Assembly: GCA_934167495.1 (NCBI GenBank)
Contig: CAKPKP010000017.1
Coordinates: 1 to 27,723 of the forward strand
Length of the DNA stretch: 27,723 bases
Source of the DNA: an uncultured Clostridia bacterium
Lineage (GTDB): Bacteria > Bacillota > Clostridia > TANB77 > CAG-508
Reading direction: 5' to 3'
The notes beneath the pieces were generated by a model. The model did no database searches. It had not been told where the DNA came from and saw only the letters and a program-made list of their open reading frames with translations. A program made the translations under genes and the position numbers. Positions 16,756 to 23,674 of the stretch are shown piece by piece. Every line of letters begins with the position of its first letter. Within the stretch, counting starts at the first letter, position 1.

Positions 16756-16902
16756 ATGGAAAACAAATCATCCTCAAACACTGAAAGAATCCCCTGCAGA
16801 TCATCAATGCTTCTTGCTAAGGCAAAAGCTAAGACTGCAAAAGCAGAAAAGAACAAGGATGATAAAAAAGTCTCTGAACATCGGAGAAATTATCCTCCCT
16901 GA
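16756..16902 (+). CDS. Small basic Lys/Ala-rich ORF, 48 residues
   Basis: The product begins MENKSSSNTERIPCRSSMLL, has a central run of alternating Ala and Lys (residues 21-38), and ends SEHRRNYPP. An ideal AAGGAGG lies 7 nt before the ATG, a near-consensus promoter upstream, and a strong terminator 28 bp after the stop, so it is a complete one-gene unit. It is strongly basic apart from a few acids, with one cysteine and no membrane segment; binding to nucleic acid or the ribosome is a guess. Codon choice is less AT-rich than the neighbours. It opposes the genes on both sides. No family is recognised. Confidence 0.7.
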   Translation: MENKSSSNTERIPCRSSMLLAKAKAKTAKAEKNKDDKKVSEHRRNYPP

Positions 16903-16929
16903 GTTTTAAAATATTAAAACTCATACAAA

Positions 16930-16959
16930 AAACCGATGCACCTTTTGGTACGTCGGTTT
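16930..16959 (+). terminator. Terminator of the 48-residue ORF
   Basis: AAACCGA (16930-16936) pairs with TCGGTTT (16953-16959), and the stem continues through TGCACC/GGTACG with one mismatch to a TTTT loop. T residues follow on the plus strand. An A-run on the left could let it also end the minus-strand gene at 16969 only if it read through in the other direction. Confidence 0.78.
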
Positions 16960-16968
16960 CTTTATGTT

Positions 16969-17460
16969 TTAATACCCTAATTCTTCTATTATTTCTTTTA
17001 CTTCATTTTTATATTCATCTGATACAGAAACATACATAATCGTGTTATTAACTCTAGAAAGAATAGTATATCTTCCATTTGATGTTAACATATATTTTGC
17101 GTAGTTTTTTAAACTAATGTTAGTTCTTGAATACGAATTTCCTTTACCTGATTCTAACTTAGAATACATATTTTTATAAAATCTATTTGCGATATCACTA
17201 TCAGTATATTCATAAAATTCTATTTGATATCGATTTTCACTTTCTACTGCATTATATACCTTTTGTATATACTCATTTTCAGCATTTTGACTTGTAGCAT
17301 CAATCATAAAAAATTCTTTATTCTCCATAATCTGCTTAAACTCTTCAGATGTAATTGATGTTTTTTCTTTATTATAATTTGTAAGAACAACTCCTATTAT
17401 GGCTAGTATACTTATTATAAATATTACAACTATTATTCCTATTATCAAAGATTTTTTCAT
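16969..17460 (-). CDS. Membrane-anchored small extracytoplasmic protein, unknown function
   Basis: 163 residues: an N-terminal membrane anchor (about residues 4-28, MKKSLIIGIIVVIFIISILAI), then a soluble mixed alpha/beta domain. The domain includes SEEFKQIMENKEFFMIDATSQ, a tyrosine-rich middle, and a final strand-helix YVSVSDEYKNEVKEIIEELGY. No cysteine lipobox is seen, so it is an anchored protein rather than a lipoprotein. A G-rich ribosome site (GGGGGG) precedes the ATG and a good promoter lies just upstream. It is transcribed alone. I do not recognise the family. Confidence 0.72.
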   Translation of the reverse strand: MKKSLIIGIIVVIFIISILAIIGVVLTNYNKEKTSITSEEFKQIMENKEFFMIDATSQNAENEYIQKVYNAVESENRYQIEFYEYTDSDIANRFYKNMYSKLESGKGNSYSRTNISLKNYAKYMLTSNGRYTILSRVNNTIMYVSVSDEYKNEVKEIIEELGY

Positions 17461-17482
17461 TAGTATTCCCCCCTTTTTTCAT

Positions 17483-17511
17483 ATAATAACATTCATACAA
17501 AATAAAGTCAA
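17483..17511 (-). promoter_or_regulatory. Sigma-A promoter of the 16969-17460 gene
   Basis: TTGACT (17511-17506), 17-bp spacer, TATTAT (17488-17483), about 23 bp before the start codon. Confidence 0.72.
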
Positions 17512-17558
17512 TTTATTTATATAATACAATTTTTTACTATAAAGTAATAGCAAAAAAA

Positions 17559-17588
17559 CACCCAAACTAATTTAAATTAATTTGAGTG
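17559..17588 (-). terminator. Terminator of the 17599-17955 gene
   Basis: The arms 17559-17573 and 17574-17588 are complementary except for two positions that become G-U pairs in the minus-strand RNA. A run of seven A on the plus strand (17552-17558) supplies the U-tract. It starts 11 bp after the stop codon. Confidence 0.8.
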
Positions 17589-17598
17589 CTTTTGGCTG

Positions 17599-17955
17599 TT
17601 ACTTTATGTTCCATTCCGTATAAAGTAATAAACTTGCAGCAAACGAAACGATAGCATTAAAAGCAATGTATTTCCAAATATCGTAATAGCTGAAAAAACT
17701 TGCAAACATAAAGAACGTTGCAACGGAAACCGCTATTATGGACACAATTGTGAATATTGCCTTTCCTTTTGTTTTCATAATCTTCTTGTTCTGAACTTTA
17801 GCACAAATGTAACCAATAGTCCAAAACACAACGGAGCTTATGCCGTACTGTATCCAGTTTTGGTAATGCAACATTTTTAATAATGCAAATAAAACCGGAA
17901 ATGCTACAATTTCGTATTTGAAGTCCAACTTATTTTTTGCCATGCTGTTCATCAT
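17599..17955 (-). CDS. Four-helix membrane protein, unknown function
   Basis: 118 residues with four likely membrane segments near 16-32, 36-53, 65-87 and 94-112, with a basic loop (KVQNKKIMKTKGK) between the second and third. No catalytic or binding motif is seen. AAGGAGG lies 4 nt before the first of two adjacent ATG codons. Its codon use is less AT-rich than that of the genes around it, with several ACG, GCG-type and CCG triplets, suggesting recent arrival. It has its own promoter with a hairpin-bearing leader and its own terminator. Confidence 0.7.
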   Translation of the reverse strand: MMNSMAKNKLDFKYEIVAFPVLFALLKMLHYQNWIQYGISSVVFWTIGYICAKVQNKKIMKTKGKAIFTIVSIIAVSVATFFMFASFFSYYDIWKYIAFNAIVSFAASLLLYTEWNIK

Positions 17956-18004
17956 TCTTCCTCCTTAATTCTTTACAACAAAAAATAATTTAAAACTTGC
18001 CTCC

Positions 18005-18026
18005 TTTCACAAATTTATTTGTGAAA
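18005..18026 (-). promoter_or_regulatory. Leader palindrome upstream of the 17599-17955 gene
   Basis: A 9-bp perfect inverted repeat (TTTCACAAA/TTTGTGAAA, 4-nt loop) sits about 50 bp before the start, immediately followed in the RNA by a second GGAGG that has no start codon after it. A smaller ATGCT/AGCAT hairpin lies at 18037-18049. It could be a protein operator or an RNA structure; I cannot tell which. Confidence 0.35.
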
Positions 18027-18055
18027 TATATATAAAATGCTCAAAGCATATAATT

Positions 18056-18084
18056 ATTATACATCAAATTAACATAAAATTCAA
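18056..18084 (-). promoter_or_regulatory. Sigma-A promoter of the 17599-17955 gene
   Basis: TTGAAT (18084-18079), 17-bp spacer, and perfect TATAAT (18061-18056), giving an untranslated leader of roughly 95 nt. Confidence 0.7.
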
Positions 18085-18156
18085 TAGTTCATATTTAGCA
18101 TCAATTTATACTCTACTTTAGTATTATTTTAATACACTTTAACAATTTTATGTATA

Positions 18157-19593
18157 TTAATTTTCTCCTAATTTTTCAAACAAATCATTATATACTTTAT
18201 TAGCATCTATATAATTTACCATTGTAATTATATGTTTATTGTCTGTTAACTCATATGACGTATCATCTTTTACATTAGGACAACTTATTTCTTTACTTGT
18301 AAACCAAGTTTTATTTATCATATATGCAATTACAGAAATATCCCATATAATTCGTCTTTCTTGTATTCCATGATATCCGTCATTATAAAATCTATCTATT
18401 AAATAATTGCATAATTCACTTTTATCTTTTAAATAATATTTCAATTCATATATTGATGTTATTAAATTTGAAGCTACATTTTTGCAAGGTATAATAGTTA
18501 ATTTTACTTTTGATTCAAATACAATCCTAACAGCTTCTGTATCCTGTCTAAAATTGAATTCTTTATTGTTATCTTGTAATAAACTATGTCCGCCTAACCA
18601 TATTATTTCTATTCTTTCTATAATTTTTGGCTCTTTTTTTATTGCTAATGCTACATTAGTAATTGCACCTATTGCCATAATGTAAGTTTTATTATTATTT
18701 AAAGCTATCTCTATTATTTTATTAACTGCATCATTATTTTCATTATATCCATTTTGAATATAATCCATTGAACCTTTAAAAACTTTGTTATTGGTATCAA
18801 ATTTTAAATATCTACATATTTTTATTACTTCGTTATAACTTAATTCTTGTCCTTCTTTAACTGTTACTTTTTTAGTTTGGTGTGAATATGGTGCTACTGT
18901 TATTGCTTCTACATTAAAAATATCTTGTGATTTTAGCATATATGCTATTGCAAATTGATCATCACATTCATTGTATGTGTCAGTATCTAATATTACATTT
19001 ATTTTTTTCTTTTTATAATTAGTTATAAACTCATATATTTCTTTCCAATTATAAACTCGTTTTATATCTTCTTCTCTATTATACTGTGTATCCATTAAAA
19101 GTGTTGTTATATTATTTTCAATACAATCTCTACATATATGCCACGAATCATCTATCATGATATCAATATTATATTCTTTGCATTTTTCTGTTTTACCATG
19201 TTTATCGTTTTTATAAGTATTTGTTAGAATTAATTCATCATAATATATATTAAATTTTTTCAACCATTCTTTTGTCATAGTATACGGATCAGAGTAATCT
19301 CCATTATCTCTACCTGTTATAATATAAATCTTATGGCCATCTTGTTTTAACTTATCTATATATTCTCTTGCACCATCTATAATATTTAGATTTTTTGCTA
19401 TTCTTTCTATATTCTCTTTATAAAAAGTTTTCTCTTCATCTTCTGTCCAGTCAAACATACCTCTTCTTATGTAGTCCGCATTAGTATTTATAATTCCTGT
19501 ACTTCTCAATTCTTTATCATGTTTTATATATTCTTTCAACAATTCTTCATCAAAATTTGAAATAACATTGTCTATATCTACTCCTATTCTCAT
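18157..19593 (-). CDS. Fused HAD-type nucleotidase and nucleoside hydrolase
   Basis: 478 residues in two enzyme domains. Residues 1-192 are a HAD phosphatase like the NT5C 5'(3')-deoxyribonucleotidases: VDIDNV (D6, D8), IITGR (91-95), then a KHGKTEKC lysine region and IDD (147-149). Residues 198-478 are an inosine-uridine-preferring nucleoside hydrolase: VILDTDTYNECDDQFAIAY (200-218) matches the calcium-binding D-T-D-x-x-N-x-x-D-D form, followed by MAIGAITNVALAI (about 308-320), IEIIWLGG, and a late IIWDISVIAY where many relatives have His-Asp. If both are active, the protein would take a nucleotide to nucleoside and then to base plus pentose. GGAGA precedes the ATG. It appears to be transcribed alone. 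Each domain call is strong; the combined function is inference. Confidence 0.9.
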   Translation of the reverse strand: MRIGVDIDNVISNFDEELLKEYIKHDKELRSTGIINTNADYIRRGMFDWTEDEEKTFYKENIERIAKNLNIIDGAREYIDKLKQDGHKIYIITGRDNGDYSDPYTMTKEWLKKFNIYYDELILTNTYKNDKHGKTEKCKEYNIDIMIDDSWHICRDCIENNITTLLMDTQYNREEDIKRVYNWKEIYEFITNYKKKKINVILDTDTYNECDDQFAIAYMLKSQDIFNVEAITVAPYSHQTKKVTVKEGQELSYNEVIKICRYLKFDTNNKVFKGSMDYIQNGYNENNDAVNKIIEIALNNNKTYIMAIGAITNVALAIKKEPKIIERIEIIWLGGHSLLQDNNKEFNFRQDTEAVRIVFESKVKLTIIPCKNVASNLITSIYELKYYLKDKSELCNYLIDRFYNDGYHGIQERRIIWDISVIAYMINKTWFTSKEISCPNVKDDTSYELTDNKHIITMVNYIDANKVYNDLFEKLGEN

Positions 19594-19651
19594 ATAATTC
19601 TCCTATTTCTTAGTTTATACTTTACTTTATTTATATCATAAATTTATATAA

Positions 19652-19687
19652 AAAAACAACCTACAAATTTTTCAATTTGCAAGTTGT
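19652..19687 (-). terminator. Terminator downstream of the tRNA-Tyr tail duplicate
   Basis: AAACAAC (19652-19658) pairs with GTTGTTT (19681-19687); after a 3x3 internal loop, CAAATT pairs with AATTTG around TTTC. The A-run to its left gives a U-tract on the minus strand. Confidence 0.65.
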
Positions 19688-19705
19688 TTGGTGGGCAGGG
19701 ATGGA
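19687..19705 (-). repeat. Duplicate of the tRNA-Tyr 3' end (19 bp)
   Basis: These 19 bp are identical to the last 19 bp of the tRNA-Tyr gene (19850-19868), in the same orientation and including the CCA, 163 bp downstream in the direction of tRNA transcription. Such a duplicate is what integration at a tRNA 3' end leaves behind. Confidence 0.7.
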
Positions 19706-19809
19706 TTACGACAAGCCGCGTCAGAAAAATAGTCCACTTGACTATTTTTACCTTCGCTTTGGCTGGCTCCAGACCAGCACAAAGCTTGGCAACTTCCTTT
19801 TCGAATCCA
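19698..19809. mobile_element. Small structured cassette next to tRNA-Tyr
   Basis: The segment between the two tRNA-Tyr 3' ends. It is bounded by GATGGATT (19698-19705) and its inverted copy AATCCATC (19802-19809), and has an inner perfect 10-bp hairpin with a 5-nt loop (19723-19732 with 19738-19747) and a CTTTGGCTGG/CCAGCACAAAG stem near 19755-19781. It is clearly richer in G and C than the flanks. No protein gene is convincing: a 20-codon minus-strand ORF at 19746-19808 lacks a ribosome site. A small non-autonomous element or a structured RNA are both possible. Confidence 0.4.
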
Positions 19810-19821
19810 TCGTTATATACA

Positions 19822-19847
19822 AAAAAAGCATAGCTTTTGCTATGCTT
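19822..19847 (-). terminator. Terminator of the Met-Tyr tRNA unit
   Basis: A perfect 11-bp stem (AAAAGCATAGC with GCTATGCTTTT) around TTTT begins only 2 nt after the encoded CCA of tRNA-Tyr. The A-run at 19819-19825 gives the U-tract. Confidence 0.88.
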
Positions 19848-19849
19848 TT

Positions 19850-19937
19850 CATGGTGGGCAGGGATGGATTCGAACCATCGTACTCATATGAGAACAGATT
19901 TACAGTCTGCCGCCTTTAGCCACTCGGCCACCTACCC
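19850..19937 (-). tRNA. tRNA-Tyr (GTA)
   Basis: An 88-nt class II tRNA with encoded CCA. The anticodon loop CTGTAAA gives GTA; the long variable arm is CTCATATGAG; the T-arm is GATGGTTCGAATCCATC; the acceptor pairs GGGTAGG with CCTGCCC. The D-loop, GAGTGTGGCTAAA, is about 2 nt longer than in common bacterial tRNA-Tyr. Confidence 0.95.
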
Positions 19938-19954
19938 GTGTTATATAAAAAAAA

Positions 19955-20031
19955 TGGTGCGCCCTCAAGGATTCGAACCTTGGACCCACCGGTTATGAGC
20001 CGGTTGCTCTGACCAACTGAGCTAAGGGCGC
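19955..20031 (-). tRNA. tRNA-Met (CAT)
   Basis: A 77-nt gene with encoded CCA. It begins GCGCCCTTAGCTCAG, the anticodon loop CTCATAA gives CAT, and the T-arm is CAAGGTTCGAATCCTTG. The paired first acceptor position argues against an initiator. Elongator Met is likelier, but a lysidine-modified tRNA-Ile with a CAT anticodon cannot be excluded by eye. Confidence 0.92.
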
Positions 20032-20058
20032 GTAAGCCATTTGCTTAACACATTTGCT

Positions 20059-20087
20059 ATTATAAACTATACATTAAAATATGTCAA
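20059..20087 (-). promoter_or_regulatory. Perfect consensus promoter of the tRNA Met-Tyr unit
   Basis: TTGACA (20087-20082), 17-bp spacer, TATAAT (20064-20059): full match at both hexamers, about 28 bp before the mature tRNA-Met end. Confidence 0.92.
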
Positions 20088-20151
20088 TAGTTTTTTAAAA
20101 TTTTTTTATTTTTTTGTTATATTTTTTATTTGCTATTTTTACTATATAAGA

Positions 20152-20183
20152 AATCCTAGAAAGCTTTAAGATTTTCTAGGATT
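20152..20183 (-). terminator. Hairpin downstream of the 20200-21126 gene
   Basis: A perfect 11-bp stem (AATCCTAGAAA with TTTCTAGGATT) extends past a bulge by TAAG/CTTA. No clear U-tract follows on the minus strand, so it may be a weak terminator or a stabilising 3' structure. Confidence 0.5.
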
Positions 20184-20199
20184 CTTATAGGTTTTATTT

Positions 20200-21126
20200 T
20201 TAATTATTTTCTCCTCTACCTTCTGGTAAAGCTGGCATATCTAATACAACTCTTATCTTCATTATGTAGCTTATCTTTCTTACTAACTTGCTATTTTTAA
20301 TTCTTTGCCATAATGAAGGTTTAACCTCAAATCTTGTTTCTTCAATATATCTTTGTTCTTCTTCTTGCATTTGTGCTGCTGCAACATTTGCAACTGGTTT
20401 TGAAACTTTTTCTGCTGCTGCAACTTTATTTGATTTTGCTTCAACAGGTTTTAATACTTCTGAATTAACTTCTGGTTCTGCTTCTTCATGATTTATAAAT
20501 CCTTCTATTGGAGCTGGTATATATTTTAATGCTTCAGCTATTTCAATTCCAATAAAACTTAAAGCTTTTGATCTGTCGTCAATTCTTTCCATATCTATTT
20601 CTATATGTAAATTAGATTCTAAATTATTTATTCTAGCTTCTACTAATTTAATAGCATCTTCATTTTCTTCTTCTTGATTACCTATTATTTTTAAAGCCCC
20701 TATTATATCATCTGAAAATCCATCACTAAGATTTTCTACATCTTCTTCCCAACCTTCAGCTTGTGTTTTAACAGCTGTTAATGTTTCTCTTAGTTCTTCA
20801 GCTAATGATATATTCTTTTCTCTTTTTCTAATTAACTCTTCTATTTTTTTAGTATTTTCTTCAAATTGGTTTGTAGCATATTCTACTAAACCATAAGCAG
20901 CTTTATATACTCCGATAGGAAAGTTCTTTTTTTGTGGGTACTCTAATAAATATGTTTTTACAGATTCAATTAAATCTTTAAAATAAGAATCTTCTTCTAA
21001 TTGAATAATTTGTTTCTTACTATTTGGATTTATTAATTTTTGAATCTTATCTATATTTGATAATATCTTTTCTTCCGTGATTACCATTCTCACGTTTACT
21101 ATGCCTGATTTACGAAAAAATGACAT
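20200..21126 (-). CDS. Coiled-coil protein of unknown function
   Basis: 308 residues, probably cytosolic: no signal peptide or membrane segment. Residues about 14-80 are helical; 84-180 are strongly charged heptad-like sequence typical of coiled coil (ATNQFEENTKKIEELIRKREKN and onward). Residues 215-265 are an Ala/Pro/Lys/Glu-rich flexible linker. The last 45 residues are basic (PSLWQRIKNSKLVRKISYIMKIRVVLDMP) and could bind membrane, nucleic acid or a partner. AAAGGAGG lies 9-10 nt before the ATG. It is transcribed alone from a good promoter. I do not recognise the family. Confidence 0.75.
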   Translation of the reverse strand: MSFFRKSGIVNVRMVITEEKILSNIDKIQKLINPNSKKQIIQLEEDSYFKDLIESVKTYLLEYPQKKNFPIGVYKAAYGLVEYATNQFEENTKKIEELIRKREKNISLAEELRETLTAVKTQAEGWEEDVENLSDGFSDDIIGALKIIGNQEEENEDAIKLVEARINNLESNLHIEIDMERIDDRSKALSFIGIEIAEALKYIPAPIEGFINHEEAEPEVNSEVLKPVEAKSNKVAAAEKVSKPVANVAAAQMQEEEQRYIEETRFEVKPSLWQRIKNSKLVRKISYIMKIRVVLDMPALPEGRGENN

Positions 21127-21168
21127 TGTAAACTTACCTCCTTTGTATTTTTTCTAAATACTATAATT

Positions 21169-21197
21169 ATTATACATTTTTTTTCATAAAACTACAA
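21169..21197 (-). promoter_or_regulatory. Sigma-A promoter of the coiled-coil gene
   Basis: TTGTAG (21197-21192), 17-bp spacer, perfect TATAAT (21174-21169), about 42 bp before the start codon. Confidence 0.72.
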
Positions 21198-21255
21198 TAG
21201 TATTTTTGATTTTTTCTTTTACATTTGTGTTACAAACAATTTGAGGGATGTTACA

Positions 21256-22977
21256 TTATTGTAATATTTTTTTCAATTCTTCAAATCTTTTTATTTTTTG
21301 AGTTGTAGTCTTTATAAGTTCTTCTTCCGTAACGATTAAGTCTTTTATATATTTATATTGTGGCATCGTTTTATTTATTTCTTTTACTTTTTCCCACAAT
21401 ATATTTTTTATTTGATTTTCATCTGTTGCTGCGTAATTTTCTTTCATTTCATCTTTATCATATACAATTTTTGCACATACTGTAATATCTGTTGCATCAT
21501 TTTTATCTGGTCTTCCGTAAATTAAAGACTCTTTTACTCCATCTATTTTATTTATCATATTTTCAATTTCTTCTGGATATACATTTTTTCCGTTTTTTAA
21601 TACTATAACGCTTTTCTTTCTTCCTGAAATAAACAAATATCCCTCATTATCTATGTACCCTAAATCTCCTGTATAAAACCATCCATCTTGAATTACTTCT
21701 TTTGTTGCTTCTTCATTATTATAATATCCTAACATTACACTTGAACCTTTTACAGCAATTTCGCCTATTCCTTGTTCATTTGGTTCTACTATTTTAGCTT
21801 CTAAGCTTGGAAAAATTTTTCCAACAGAACCAAGTCTTCTATATTTTCCATACGCTGCAGATATTACAGGTGATGTTTCTGTTAATCCATATCCTTGATC
21901 TATTCTTATTCCCAAATTATTAAATCCTTGTTCTACTTCTTTATCAAGTGCTGCAGCTCCATTTATAAATAATCTTACTTTTCCTCCTAATGCTGAATGT
22001 ACATCTTTAAATATTTTCTTTCTTGCATCTATCCCTATTTTTAATAATAAATTACTTATCTTAATACCTTTGTTTAATTTTTCTAATTTCCCCTGTTTTT
22101 CTATACCTTTCATTACTTTTTTATACATATTTTCGTAAAGTATTGGTACAGAAACCATTGCTGTTACTTGATACTCTTTTATATTATCAGCCAAATGTCT
22201 TATTCCTTCACAATAAGCAATAGTAACACCTACATATATTGGATATAAAAAACCAACTGTACACTCAAAAGTATGATGTAATGGTAATAATGATAAAATA
22301 GTATCATTTTCTCCTAAATCAAATGTTGATGCTATATCCATTAAATTTGTTACAATATTTTTATGTGATAAAGCTACTGCTTTAGATTTAGCAGTTGTTC
22401 CAGATGTAAACAACATTATAGACATTATTTCATTATCTATTTTTGCATCTAAAAATCTTCTGTCTCCGTTGTCTACTAGCATTTTACCTCTAGCAATTAA
22501 CTCTTTTTGTGAATATATGCCATCTTCTTCTTTCTCTAAATCCATTGATATAAAATATTTAAGCTTTGTTGTATTTGTTTTCTTTATTTTTTTCATTACT
22601 TCGTCATATTTTGAAGAATAAAATATAGCTTCTACTTCTGAACGCATTATTAAACTTTCTAACTCTTTAGGTGGTAAAGCTTTATCTAATGGTACAACAA
22701 CTCCAGTTCCACATACACTTGCAAAATATGATAAAGTCCACTCATATCTATTTTCAGATATAACAGCTATTCTTTTCTCTTTTAATCCTAAATCTATTAA
22801 TGCTGTTCCTAATGAATCTATTTGTTCTTTATATTCTTTATAAGTTATTACTTTAAATACTCCTGGCTCTTCTGTTTTAAATTTAAAAGCAGGTTTATCT
22901 GCAAATTTTACTGCTGATTTTTCTAGCATATCTTTTAAATCAGTTATTTTAACACATTCATATAATTTTTCGCCCAT
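21256..22977 (-). CDS. Long-chain fatty acid-CoA ligase (AMP-binding)
   Basis: 573 residues. An ANL-superfamily enzyme that activates a carboxylic acid, most likely a fatty acid, through an acyl-AMP to a thioester. Visible motifs: the ATP/AMP-binding LFTSGTTAKSKAVALSHKNI (189-208), GYGLTETSPVISAAYGKYRRLGSVGK (about 355-380), YTGDLGYIDNEGYLFISGRKK (about 432-452), NGKNVYPEEIE, and the C-terminal TTTQKIKRFEE, whose lysine matches the catalytic Lys. The usual P-loop 'TGxPKG' reads TTAKSKA here. The ATG follows AAGGAG by 6 nt. It begins 10 bp after the TetR gene, so it is probably that regulator's target. Chain-length preference cannot be read from sequence. Confidence 0.92.
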   Translation of the reverse strand: MGEKLYECVKITDLKDMLEKSAVKFADKPAFKFKTEEPGVFKVITYKEYKEQIDSLGTALIDLGLKEKRIAVISENRYEWTLSYFASVCGTGVVVPLDKALPPKELESLIMRSEVEAIFYSSKYDEVMKKIKKTNTTKLKYFISMDLEKEEDGIYSQKELIARGKMLVDNGDRRFLDAKIDNEIMSIMLFTSGTTAKSKAVALSHKNIVTNLMDIASTFDLGENDTILSLLPLHHTFECTVGFLYPIYVGVTIAYCEGIRHLADNIKEYQVTAMVSVPILYENMYKKVMKGIEKQGKLEKLNKGIKISNLLLKIGIDARKKIFKDVHSALGGKVRLFINGAAALDKEVEQGFNNLGIRIDQGYGLTETSPVISAAYGKYRRLGSVGKIFPSLEAKIVEPNEQGIGEIAVKGSSVMLGYYNNEEATKEVIQDGWFYTGDLGYIDNEGYLFISGRKKSVIVLKNGKNVYPEEIENMINKIDGVKESLIYGRPDKNDATDITVCAKIVYDKDEMKENYAATDENQIKNILWEKVKEINKTMPQYKYIKDLIVTEEELIKTTTQKIKRFEELKKILQ

Positions 22978-22987
22978 TTTTTACTCC

Positions 22988-23557
22988 TTATTTTATAGAC
23001 AATTTATTTAATAAAGTTTTTTCATATTCTTTATATAAAGCATTTATATTTATTTCTTTTTCTGTTTTTATTTTATATACTAAACTAGTACAAGTAAGTG
23101 CGAAAATTTCAGATGCTAAAACAGCACTATCTGCTGACTCTATCTGACAATTTTTCATTCCATCCTCTACTATTTCTTCTATAATTTTAATATATTCTAA
23201 AACATATTTTTGACATAATTTATTTCTTGGTTCATTTCCCCACATTTGACTTAAAACTATTGAAATTAAATTTTCATATTTAACCATTATTTTTATCTGA
23301 ATAAGTGTTATTGCTTTTAACTTTTCTAGACAATTTTCTTTTCCTGCTGTTTTTATTGCTATACTATTTTTCAATAATTTCATGCCTTCTTCTATAAGAA
23401 AATTAAATATTTCTTCTTTGCTTGAAAAATGATAATATAAAGTTCCTTTAGCTACTCCTACGGTTGCTGTTATTTCCTCTATGCTCGTAGCATCATACCC
23501 TTTTTCAGCAAACAATTTCATTGATGTTTCAAAAATTTTTCTTTTTGTCTTATTCAT
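22988..23557 (-). CDS. TetR/AcrR family transcriptional regulator
   Basis: 189 residues. The N-terminal helix-turn-helix is clear: KRKIFETSMKLFAEKGYDATSIEEITATVGVAKGTLYYHFSSKEEIF (residues 5-51), the classic TetR pattern. The rest is the variable ligand-binding helical domain. Encoded directly ahead of the acyl-CoA ligase with a 10-bp gap, it is likely a FadR-like sensor of fatty acids or acyl-CoA that controls its own operon; that ligand is inference from context. AGGTGA precedes the ATG, with a longer spacing than usual. Confidence 0.93.
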   Translation of the reverse strand: MNKTKRKIFETSMKLFAEKGYDATSIEEITATVGVAKGTLYYHFSSKEEIFNFLIEEGMKLLKNSIAIKTAGKENCLEKLKAITLIQIKIMVKYENLISIVLSQMWGNEPRNKLCQKYVLEYIKIIEEIVEDGMKNCQIESADSAVLASEIFALTCTSLVYKIKTEKEININALYKEYEKTLLNKLSIK

Positions 23558-23596
23558 GTAATAATCACCTAAAATTACCTTCTTTTATAATTTAAT

Positions 23597-23625
23597 ATTA
23601 TATATTTACTAAAAAAAATATGCAA
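23597..23625 (-). promoter_or_regulatory. Sigma-A promoter of the TetR/acyl-CoA ligase unit
   Basis: TTGCAT (23625-23620), 17-bp spacer, perfect TATAAT (23602-23597), about 40 bp before the regulator start. I could not pick out a convincing palindromic operator between promoter and gene. Confidence 0.7.
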
Positions 23626-23636
23626 GTAAAAAAGAC

Positions 23637-23663
23637 AAAAAAACCTATTAAATAAGTTTTTTT
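23637..23663 (-). terminator. Terminator of the Rrf2-ABC-dgkA operon
   Basis: AAAAAAACCTATT (23637-23649) pairs with AATAAGTTTTTTT (23651-23663); the single mismatch becomes G-U in the minus-strand RNA, which ends in a U-run. It begins about 12 bp after the dgkA stop. Confidence 0.75.
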
Positions 23664-23674
23664 GCCTAAATATA

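Noticed and set aside
18005..18026. Palindrome as a Rex operator
   Set aside because: Rex sites read TTGTGAA...TTCACAA; the half-sites here are in the reverse order.
19746..19808. A 20-codon minus-strand ORF in the tRNA-adjacent cassette
   Set aside because: No Shine-Dalgarno site precedes its ATG, which lies in the inverted-repeat end.
19677..19919. An 80-residue plus-strand ORF over the tRNA-Tyr region
   Set aside because: It is tRNA-Tyr and its duplicate 3' end read in antisense, with no ribosome site.
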